Below, piece after piece: positions 24,201-32,045 of a stretch of 64,000 nucleotides of DNA (positions within the stretch are counted from its first letter, which is position 1; each line of letters begins with the position of its first letter). Source of the DNA: Hydractinia symbiolongicarpus (taxonomy: Eukaryota; Cnidaria; Hydrozoa; Anthoathecata; Hydractiniidae); contig NC_079883.1 of assembly GCF_029227915.1 (NCBI RefSeq), positions 29,080,001 to 29,144,000 of the forward strand. The letters are read 5' to 3'. The position numbers were made by a program, and so were the translations under genes. The notes below the pieces were generated by a model. The model was given only the letters and a program-made list of their open reading frames with translations, had not been told where the DNA came from and did not search any database.

Positions 24201-24671
24201 AAGGGGACAAATTTTTGGCGTAAAAAAAACTTGGCGGAATTGGCAGATTTAACAAAAAATCCGCTAAATTAAATTCCTCCAAAATTAAACTTTATTACAG
24301 TCTGTCAATTTAAATCCCTGCCGAAATGATATTTTTTTCGCTATCCGTCGATTTCTTCGTGTTTCTGCAAGAAATTCTCGTCCACAAAGCTCTTGTATGA
24401 GAAGATTATAATTGACGACGGTATTGGCGACGAGGGACTTTCTTTTTTATCTAAGTTATTAATGTAAAAAGTCGATTGATTTACAAAGAAACAAATAAGA
24501 ATACATACGTTTAATTTTTTTTCGTCATCCGTTCAATTAAATTCCTTCAAAATTAGTTATTTTCGTTATCTGCTAAATGTAATATTTTTTGGTATCCGCC
24601 AAATTAAATTTCGCTAATTCCGCCAAATTTTCCTTCGACCAAATTTTCTTCCCGCCAAAATTTGCTCCCTT
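24201..24671. mobile_element. MITE-like element with long degenerate inverted ends
   Basis: The left end reads AAGGGGACAAATTTTTGGCG and, further in, TTGGCGGAATTGGC. The right end, read on the reverse strand from 24671, gives AAGGGAGCAAATTTTGGCGG and, further in, TTTGGCGGAATTAGC. The inverted similarity extends 60 bp or more, with indels. Internal sequence is CCGCTAAATTAAATTCC-like filler plus about 180 bp of unrelated AT-rich DNA. About 470 bp, no ORF and long inverted ends fit a MITE or foldback element. No clear target duplication is visible. Confidence 0.5.
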
Positions 24672-24730
24672 GAGAATAAATTTAGCCACGGAGCAAATAT
24701 GATTTCTAGGAATTCGTGGCACTTTTCTGC

Positions 24731-24834
24731 TAACGATGAGTTCATCTGTGATTAAGTAGGTAATTTTACGTTCACACTATGGGCTGAAGTCTTAGCGGTC
24801 TCACTATGCTGAACTCATCGTTATCCCATAGTGA
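24731..24834. repeat. Nested inverted repeat next to the minisatellite
   Basis: TAACGATGAGTTCA (24731-24744) is exactly complementary to TGAACTCATCGTTA (24810-24823). A second pair, CACTATGGG (24774-24782) and CCCATAGTG (24824-24832), interleaves with it. The two pairings compete for space, so alternative stem-loops are possible. The structure ends about 50 bp before the minisatellite starts. Confidence 0.75.
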
Positions 24835-24885
24835 CAACCAAACTTCACTGCCTATTGTTATATATCTCACAAAAACATTTGCACG

Positions 24886-25818
24886 CTTAGGGCCCATTTA
24901 TGAAAACATCACCTTTAGCATACACGCCTTCTGGGGAACATTTATGAAAATCTTACTTTTAACACACAATCCTAAGGCCCATTCATAATAACAACACACA
25001 CGCCTAATGGGGACCATTTATGAAAACGTTATTTTTGACACACACACCTTTTGGGGACCATTTATGAAAACGTTATTTTTGACACACACGCCTTGTGGGG
25101 ACTATTTATGAGAATGTTATCTTTGATACACACTCCTTATATGACCATTTATGTAAAGGTCGCATTTGAATCACACACGCCTTTTCGGGACCATTTTAAA
25201 AAAGTCACATTTCATACATACGCCTTGTAGGGACCATTTTGAAAATGTCACATTTGATACACACACCTTGTGGGGACCACTTTGAATATGTCACATTTCA
25301 AACACACGCCTTCTGGGAACCATCTATTAAATGGTCATCATTGATACACACGCCTTGTGGGGACCATTGTGAAAATGTCACATTTGACACACACGCCTTG
25401 TGGGGACCATTTTGAATATGTCACATTTCGCACACACGCCTTGTGGGGATCATTTTGAAAATGTCACATTTGATACATAAGCCTTGTGGGGATCATTTTG
25501 AAAATGTCACATTTGATACACACTCCTTGTGGGGACCATTTTGAATATGTCACATTTCAAACACACGCCTTCTGGGAACCATCTATTAAATGGTCACCAT
25601 TGATACACACGCCTTGTGGGGACCATTGTGAAAATGTCACATTTGATACATAAGCCTTGTGGGGATCATTTTGAAAATGTCACATTTGATACACACGCCT
25701 TGTGGGGACCATTTTGAATATGTAACATTTCAAACACACGCCTTCTGGGAACCATCTATTAAATGGTCACCATTGATACACACGCCTTGTGGGGACCATT
25801 GTGAAAATGTCACATTTA
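24886..25818 (+). repeat. 43-bp minisatellite containing the element-end motif
   Basis: About 21-22 tandem units of 43 bp (some 42 or 44). The typical unit is CACACGCCTTGTGGGGACCA followed by TTTTGAAAATGTCACATTTGAT. Unit starts measured from CCTTSTGGG at 25266, 25309, 25353 and 25396 are 43-44 bp apart. The first units are diverged (for example GGGCCCATTTATGAAAACAT); later ones are homogeneous. A variant unit with CTTCTGGGAACCATCTATTA recurs near 25303, 25563 and 25735, showing multi-unit amplification. The GCCTTGTGGGGACC core is shared with both ends of the 16.6-kb insertion, which suggests the array grew from a subterminal motif. Confidence 0.95.
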
Positions 25819-26570
25819 GTATTCTACTACGTAATAGCTTAGTAGTGATAGCTTTGACTGGCTGGAGAGACGGATGTACGGTAAAGATATACCTTAGGTT
25901 GATTAGCTAATTTTCGCGAAGGGTTTTTGATAAGACAAGAATCCTGGGATTACGCCTATAGTTGTCAGGTAAAAAAGATACACATTTTGTGATATTTTTT
26001 AACCAATATAGATTTTATTTTTGCGAATCTAACAGTATTTTTACAGTATTTTTATTGAAATAAGGTACTTTTTCAGGGCTGTAGCTGACACCTACATCTT
26101 CATTTATTTTTATGAGAGGACATGAAAAAAATTTTGAGATTTTAAACTTGATGTTGGGTAAAAACGCTTCCTCTCTGCACAGGTTTCTTTCATATGAACT
26201 GACGAAAAATATTGCTACCGCCTTCCTTTTCAAATACAGATAGAATATGTTAAAATTTTAAAATTCAATTTTTAGATTATTATGGTAATATCAAATCAAC
26301 AACAAAAATTTAACTCAACGCATTTTTCACAGAGTCAATTGCAAAGTTGTAAAATCCTACTGAAAAATAAAAAAATAAGAGCAGTTCAGCCAGAAGCTCC
26401 TGCCTTTTATAGAAAATTGTACTTAACAGCTGAATTTATATGGAATATTTAAGCTACAGATTTTACATATAGTATATTTTTTTAAAAAAATGTTAAAATT
26501 TTCACTCGATATTTTTAAAATTAATCTGGGAACTTCTGGAAGCCTGAAACAAAACTTGTTATGTTTAATA
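25819..26570. other. AT-rich sequence, no feature seen
   Basis: A minus-strand frame at 26015-26233 was inspected and could not be assigned. Otherwise nothing recognisable. Confidence 0.55.
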
Positions 26571-26574
26571 TATA

Positions 26575-26690
26575 TATACTAGTCGTTAGCCCGTGGAAAA
26601 ATCCACGGGTTCGCCCGTCGCAGCTACCATTTTGCGTGACAGACAGACAGACAGACGGACGGACATTATAATATAGATAATATATAAAAT
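26575..26690. repeat. Likely dispersed-repeat end with hairpin and ACAG tract
   Basis: CCCGTGGA (26590-26597) and TCCACGGG (26602-26609) form an 8-bp stem with an AAAA loop. Next come a GC-richer stretch (TCGCCCGTCGCAGC), TTTTGCGTGACAGACAGACA and GACGGACGGACATTATAATA. An AT dinucleotide run lies upstream. This compact, GC-rich island ending in simple repeats looks like the terminus of a high-copy interspersed repeat, but I cannot assign the family. The minus-strand frame here (26521-26721) is a by-product. Confidence 0.55.
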
Positions 26691-26709
26691 TGAAGATTCC
26701 ATAATTTTT

Positions 26710-26800
26710 GTATAAAAACAACTTTATAAAAACACCAGCCTCAAATTTTGCTAAATAACAAACAGCCCAAGGCTCAAATCATCGGTTTCAAAAAAAAGGA
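26710..26800 (+). repeat. Dispersed repeat family 1, copy A
   Basis: Contains TTTATAAAAACACCAGCCTC then AAATTTTGCTAAATAACAAACAG, and GGCTCAAATCAT. It aligns with the copy at 29318-29405 through TTTATAAGAACAC..GCCCAATATTTTGCTAAA and GGTTCAAATCATTG. The family is non-coding and of unknown type. Confidence 0.55.
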
Positions 26801-27060
26801 GAAAAAAATAGTAAATAAAATAAATAAAATAAAATAAATACAACCCTGGAAAATAAAAAAAGAATCAATGTATGTACCTCTCCTGCAATTCTCTCTTAAG
26901 CAATTGTTTTTGCTTGGGCTCGTTTGTGATAGTTTATAAACATAATTATAAAAGTTGAATTAGCAACAAAAAAACCCAATTTTTTTATATAAAACATAAA
27001 TTCCAGAGAACTTTTAAAAAAGTATATAAATAAAAAACAAAATAATAATATTAATGAATT

Positions 27061-27150
27061 CTGCAGAACAACAACAAATCAGGTTCGAAAAGACTCGAAA
27101 AAGTAGAACAGCTAGCTTCAAGAAGGATTTTTTTGGTTCTTTAGAAACAA
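27061..27150 (+). repeat. Dispersed repeat family 2, copy C
   Basis: GAACAACAACAAATCAGGTT, then AAAAGACTCGAAAAAGTAGAAC and TTGGTTCTTTAGAA. It aligns with 31548-31632 and, reversed, with 27990-28090. The shared consensus features are AACAAATCAGG, AAAAAAGGCTCGAAAAA and GGTTCTTATAA. Confidence 0.55.
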
Positions 27151-27310
27151 CTCATAGTACTAAGATATGTACGAAATTACATGAGTGAGTAGTATAACGT
27201 GCCAAACGCCCTAAAATGTTTTAACATGCTATTTTTTGATATCTCTAAATCGTGTCGCGGTTTAATTTATTTTATTTATTAATAAATAAAACTTGACGGC
27301 AAAATTTCAG

Positions 27311-27528
27311 TGCACTGGACGTGGATATTGTTTTTCCGATATTCATTACTTCATTAAAGAAAATTAACATGCAAAAATTAGTCCACGCAAAGAAATCTTC
27401 CACAATCACTTACAGAGAAAATATACTACTAACTACTGAAAATAAACTTGATGGTAAAAAATTATACGAAATCGGTCGAAAAAATACAAAAGTAGGACAG
27501 CTTTCTAACACATCGGCAGGAAGGAAGG
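27311..27528 (+). pseudogene. Candidate exon, unknown function
   Basis: An acceptor-like AAAATTTCAG ends at 27310 and a donor-like GTATTC starts at 27529. Between them one frame stays open, encoding a lysine-rich stretch including NMQKLVHAKKSSTITYREN, then KLDGKKLYEIGRK and GQLSNTSAGRK. I recognise no domain. Support is only the open frame, the two splice-like signals and composition, so chance is quite possible. Confidence 0.2.
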
Positions 27529-27984
27529 TATTCTAGTAGTTTGAAAGGAAGAATGATAAAATGTACACTTTTCGATTTGAGTCTTTTGAATACGTGTTTT
27601 TCTACGTATAAGATAGTCACAAGTCACAGGAATAATCATAAATATAGGTAAGAAATAAAATCTTCGTTTTCATTTGGTTCTTCAAGTAGTTTGGCTACTA
27701 GAAAGTGTAGTAACCCGAGTGGACACGAGCCTCCAGACTGTTTTTTTCTTGGGTCTATGAAGTTTATACTTTCCAATTGAAAAAGTATGCAGAAGTATTA
27801 AGTTTTTGAAGTATATATTGATTTTACTTTTAAGCTTACAAGACTTTATATGATAATAAACCATGATAAAGGTAAAATAAAACCAGGAGACACTCCTATA
27901 TATATGTTGAATTTAATTTTAGACGCTAAACTAATTTCTGCTGCTGCTACTTAACAAATCATTTCCTGCATATCGTTTAAAATT
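27529..27984. other. AT-rich sequence, no feature seen
   Basis: No supported feature; the minus-strand frame at 27682-27864 has no recognisable motif. Confidence 0.55.
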
Positions 27985-28095
27985 TGAAACAGTAAAATCT
28001 GACCTGAGCCTGGAACTTCTTATTTTTTGAGCCTTTTTTAGCCTGATTTGTTCGCTTCAGAATAAAGCTTCATTTTGTTCTTATTTATGAATTTT
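27985..28095 (-). repeat. Dispersed repeat family 2, copy E (inverted)
   Basis: Read on the minus strand: AATAAGAACAAAATGAAGC, then GCGAACAAATCAGGCTAAAA and AAGGCTCAAAAAATAAGAAG, with CAGGTCAGATTTTACTG. This matches the plus-strand copies at 27061 and 31548, so the family is present here in both orientations. Confidence 0.6.
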
Positions 28096-29317
28096 TTGTG
28101 TTTATAAGAAAAACACAAGAGCTTTTTGCTTTGAGATCAACCTGTGGCTCCATCTGGTCACGTGATGCTTCTCATTGGTCTACTTGATTTAACATAAACA
28201 AATGGCAGCTTATCTTATATTTTTAAGCATAAAAGGCGATTTAAATCTAGCAAGAATATAAATTGGCTATACTAGGTAGCGTTAAAGCACACTTGGACGA
28301 CCACCCTTGTGTAAAATGTTTAATCATATGGTCATATCTTGCGTTATCTCGAACATTTTCTCGAACAAATTTAATTCAAAAATAGGAAAGGAAAAAAGGT
28401 CAGGCGGCTATAAGAATTGCAATGAAAGACAACAAAAGATTATGTCTTTAAGAAAATGTACGCCCAGAATTTATTTAGAAAATTAAAACAAATTGAAGCA
28501 TAAAGTATTCCAAAATACCTCCTTCCTAGGGCATTTTGCCCTTTTAGCGCCCAAAGGACCCTGGGGATGCTAAATTAGCATTACTACGTAGTGAGCTTTA
28601 AAACACTATTGTAAGAAGAGCATTTTAATTTTTAATTTCTTTCCCCACTTTACACTCGCTAGCAAATTTCCAAGTAATAGAAATATATGCCTTTATAAAA
28701 AAATTGTTTTGGTTAAATTCATCAATTAAATTTCTTTCTATAGCAACTTGAAGACGGTGTAACCCGTGATGATGTATAACCGCTACACTAACATACTCGT
28801 TCACACAAAAACGTTAAAAAGTAATAAACGGTGTGGATAATGTACTGTGAAATACAAAGCCCGAGATCAAAAGTACCGACCGAGCTTGCGATATTTGTAC
28901 TCTTAACTAAGGGCATTTTATTTTAAAGTGAAACACCAAAACCGCTCAGATATTTTGAAATAATTCATACGATTTTTGGCCAACCAGAGCGCGCGAAAAT
29001 CCGTCGTTTATATCTTTCAAAGTATTTCTTACATATCGACATCGAAGAGATAAGCGTCGGGACTCCTGGCTAATGGAACCAGGAATATTTCTCTCATTAG
29101 CCAAATTTCTCAGCGAATCTTACGCATTTTTTTGCAATTCACCCATCAGCATCACTCTAAAATGCAGTAAAATTCCAAAACCTTGGTCAAGAGCACGGTT
29201 TTGATTTTTGTGTGCAAAATAATAAATTATGATTCCGTTTTGCAGGAACAGGAACGGCACAATCTCAAATAATTTTAGAAATAAGAACACAATTAGCGGA
29301 GAGAAAAGTAAATCTTT
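28096..29317. other. AT-rich sequence, no feature seen
   Basis: No gene recognised. Two minor items: GGTCACGTGATGC (E-box palindrome) with a reversed CCAAT near 28155-28180, and a short GC-richer patch near 28525-28570 containing AGGGCATTTTGCCCT. Neither is enough to call a promoter. Confidence 0.5.
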
Positions 29318-29405
29318 TTTGTAAGAACCATTTTATAAGAACACGAGCCCAATATTTTGCTAAAAAATAAGAACAGAATAAGGTTCAGGTTCAAATCATT
29401 GCTCT
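29318..29405 (+). repeat. Dispersed repeat family 1, copy B
   Basis: TTTTATAAGAACACGAGCCC, then AATATTTTGCTAAAAAATAAG and GGTTCAAATCATTGCTC. It is the partner of copy A at 26710-26800 and better preserved. Confidence 0.55.
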
Positions 29406-29816
29406 CAAAGGTAAAAACAACACGCTTCAGTTTATATTTTCAAGAACTTTCTTTTTACCAAAATTATGATTTCTTTTTCCTTCTTACATAAATTGTGAAA
29501 ATTAGTTGAATAAAATTAAGCAACCATTAAGCAACCTTAGATCTACATATTGACTAAAAAATCTTAAGTTGCCTATTAAAAACAAAACAAAACGTGCAGG
29601 AATTAATACGTTATCAGAAGAATCAATTAACACAAAATTTTAAATGTAAACAAACTTAGTGGTAATAAGCATGTATACACATTATATCTATCCACACTTG
29701 TAAACACGATCTGATGAAGTGTTAGTGGCGCAGCAGTCAATAAGAATTAGCAACTTTTTCCCAGAACCTTTTTGCCTACCTATACTTTCTGGTGAACATG
29801 GTTGGTCGTGGTTGAG
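29406..29816. other. AT-rich sequence, no feature seen
   Basis: No recognisable feature. A plus-strand frame beginning near 29719 runs into the small MITE that follows and is not supported as a gene. Confidence 0.5.
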
Positions 29817-29957
29817 TAACCTCGTTCCTAGAGACATTTTACGGATATCAGAGACGGCACAAATAAATTTATTTCTTCGCGCCGCAAATGATATAAGAAA
29901 AAAAATGGCCCTGTCAACGAGATTGGTTGTAAAGGAAAGTCCTGGAAACTAGGTTAT
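29817..29957. mobile_element. Small MITE with AACCTCGTTCC-type ends
   Basis: TAACCTCGTTCCTAGAG at 29817-29833 faces CCTGGAAACTAGGTTAT at 29941-29957, which reverse-complements to ATAACCTAGTTTCCAGG. The ends share AACCT-GTT-C-AG with a few mismatches, delimiting about 141 bp. The CCTGGGAACGAGGTTG style of terminus is, from memory, common in cnidarian repeats. No coding capacity. Confidence 0.45.
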
Positions 29958-30659
29958 AAAAACTTAAGATATTAAATGAAATCTATGTAATGAAACTTGC
30001 AAATAGTCATGGGATTAACTCTTCGCGGGACCTTTTCTGAAGAAAGAAAACTTGCCCGGTCATCATGTTAAGGAAGGGATAAACTCTGGACACGAAACAC
30101 AAACGATAGGATGACGAGCTCTTAGACAACATTATATCAAATTGCTGAGAAAACCTTTATGAAAATTACATACAAAATGTACTTATACTTAAGTCGTATT
30201 TTGATTAGTTTCACTAATTTCATAAGTATGGCTATAGGATCGATATTCTCAGAGACCATTTTCCAAAAACCGTAAAAAAATTTTCCGCAAACACTGTGAA
30301 AGTTTAATTAGTTGCATAGTCGCTTACTTAGTTTGTGCGTATCATGTAATCGGCTACATGTTTTCCCGAAATAGTAGGCATACCGATGCCAGATACCTGA
30401 CCGATGTCGGATCCCACGGATACAGGATATCTTTGCCTTGCCTGCCCTTGCCTTGGCTTTTCTTTACCTTTATGTTCGACACAAAAATAAAAAATTCGAC
30501 AAAGGCCCTCATCAAGATTTCCTTACACCATAGAAATCACTAATATTTTGCGATTTCTTCACGGTAATTCTTCAATATTTTATTGGCTAACGATTGGCCA
30601 ATCGTAGACTCCTGATTTTAAGAACGTAGGACAATTTTGCTAGACGCTTATACAACGGA
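29958..30659. other. No feature seen
   Basis: Nothing recognisable. The frame at 30358-30543 (plus) crosses a CCTTGCC-rich patch and lacks motifs. Integrase sequence would be expected next in a complete BEL/Pao element, but I could not identify it here. Confidence 0.5.
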
Positions 30660-31445
30660 GCTCGTTGGAATTTTTCCCCTTCATTATCCAGTCACAATAT
30701 GGCTACTTTTAGTGATCCAAAACTATTTTGAAGGATGGGTGCTCTGTTGTATTATCTCATACCTATTTTTCGCAACGGTATTAAATCCGTAACTTTTCTT
30801 AGCGATCAACGATATGCATGACTTTTTTTGAATTTAAGTCTTGTTGTATGAAATCAGGTAATCTTTTTTCAATACCTTTATGGGCGCTATGCGATTATTG
30901 ACAGCGAGAAGACGCCCTTCATATGTTCCATCCAGAAGTTTTTAATGAGCATAGATAACTGCACTATATGGCTCCACTGATCCATCGGAAATTATTACCA
31001 ATGTTGGATTTCCAATAGCGTTATTAGGTTTAATGCGCCGTTTGAATTCAATTCATCCAAAAGAGGAATCTCCTAAAAAATGAGTCCCATCCTAGTTTTT
31101 TGTCTTGTACCCAAAGTTTGCGTAGCATTATTTTGTCTCGTACCGTTAGGGTGACAATATGTCCAACAGATCGTAATATGAATTAACGTATGACAGTAAA
31201 ATCCGTTTTGTAGTATGAGGTGGGAAACCTTTAACCATTGTTTTCGGGTGAAACTGAAACATATCTTTTTCAGGATCACATAGCATCCGGAGTACTCAAT
31301 CTTTTTTCCTGTCTTCCCGTCTTCTCTTACTGACCTCTGAACAGGTTCCTTTTGCTTTTTACTCACGCCAGACTTTACTCACTCTTCTATTTTGAATCCA
31401 CCACTTTCAAAAATCGTTTCAATTTAATTCATCATTGTGTCAACA
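30660..31445 (-). pseudogene. BEL/Pao LTR-retrotransposon pol relic
   Basis: Read on the minus strand from 31445 down, pieces in several frames match the order of a BEL/Pao polyprotein after the reverse-transcriptase core: ESGGFKIEE, MLCDPEKDMFQF, TKRILLSYVNSYYDLLD, RKLWVQDKKLGWD, then the RNase H-like part NPTLVIISDGS, DGTYEGRLLAVNNRIAPIK and SYGFNTVAKNRYEII. The ISDGS and RIAP-K motifs are typical of this family. The fragments are separated by frameshifts and in-frame stops (for example after IYAH), so it is dead. The reverse-transcriptase catalytic box, protease and integrase were not found, and no LTRs were seen. It is an old fragment inside the 16.6-kb insertion. Family call from memory of conserved motifs. 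Confidence 0.75.
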
Positions 31446-31547
31446 AATACAAGATATAAACAAATAAACTGTAGCTACAACGTTCTGCTTCTACTCCTTC
31501 GTTCCAACTGATCTCTATTAAGGGTTCTGAAGTTGTGTTGTCACTAA

Positions 31548-31632
31548 TAAGAACAAAATAAGAACAAATCAGGTCAAAAAAGGCTCGAAAAAAGTAAAGG
31601 ACATCCTCAAGTCAGATTTTACTGGTTCTTAT
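31548..31632 (+). repeat. Dispersed repeat family 2, copy D
   Basis: GAACAAAATAAGAACAAATC, AGGTCAAAAAAGGCTCG and CAGATTTTACTGGTTCTTAT. It is the best-preserved copy of the family also seen at 27061 and 27985. Confidence 0.6.
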
Positions 31633-31798
31633 AAAAAAAGCGTATAGTTTGTCTAAAAAATTATTTTGTCCGACAGTATAGAAATTTCCTGTCTTTTTCG
31701 CCTCTCAATTCGAATCAAAATCAAAATAAAGACGACAAAATTAAAATATCATTTTTTCTGATTGCAATATTTCCTACGAGAGGGAAATGTGTGTGTTT

Positions 31799-32045
31799 GT
31801 CCCCACAAAACAGATTTTGGAATGTGACATCATACACACGTGGTCCCCACAAGGCATTAAATTTAGATTTACATGCCTTGTGAGAACCCCTGACCTAATG
31901 TTGTTTTTTATCAATATTGGCCTTTTTAAAGCATTTTTTGGTCAAAAGCCTTGTGGGACACGTAATTCGGTCCCCACAAGGCAAATGGTCCCCACAAGGC
32001 GCTTTCACGCACCACATTGGTCCCCACAAGGCGCTTATGTGCACA
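31799..32045. repeat. Right terminal region with GGTCCCCACAAGGC motifs
   Basis: Seven copies of the motif in 250 bp: minus orientation at 31799-31811, 31841-31855, 31969-31982, 31986-32002 and 32018-32034, and plus orientation at 31875-31888 and 31948-31959. Around 31822-31855 the reverse strand reads CCTTGTGGGGACCACGTGTG then ATGTCACATT, matching the 43-bp minisatellite unit beyond the core motif. The outermost GGCGCTTATGTG pairs with the left end's CACATCTGCGCC. Confidence 0.82.

Larger units (their letters stand above)
15408..32045. mobile_element. 16.6-kb insertion splitting a satellite monomer
   Basis: The left flank ends in the monomer at GGTCACA and the right flank resumes at CACATATTCG. 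The pieces (15288-15407, 120 bp; 32046-32304, 259 bp) total 379 bp, or 375 after a 4-bp CACA overlap, which is one monomer. CACA at 15404-15407 and 32046-32049 is the simplest target duplication; a 7-bp reading (CACACAT at 15404-15410 and 32044-32050) is possible. The termini are imperfect inverted repeats: CACATCTGCGCC (15414-15425) faces GGCGCTTATGTG (32030-32041), and AAAGCGCCTT (15445-15454) faces AAGGCGCTTT (31996-32005). Subterminal GCCTTGTGGGGACC motifs resemble the transposase-site arrays of hAT, CACTA and similar DNA transposons. No transposase is recognisable, so the superfamily is unassigned and the element is probably non-autonomous or decayed. Confidence 0.75.

Noticed and set aside
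28140-28200. Promoter with CACGTG and CCAAT-like elements
   Set aside because: Two short motifs alone are expected by chance and no gene follows.
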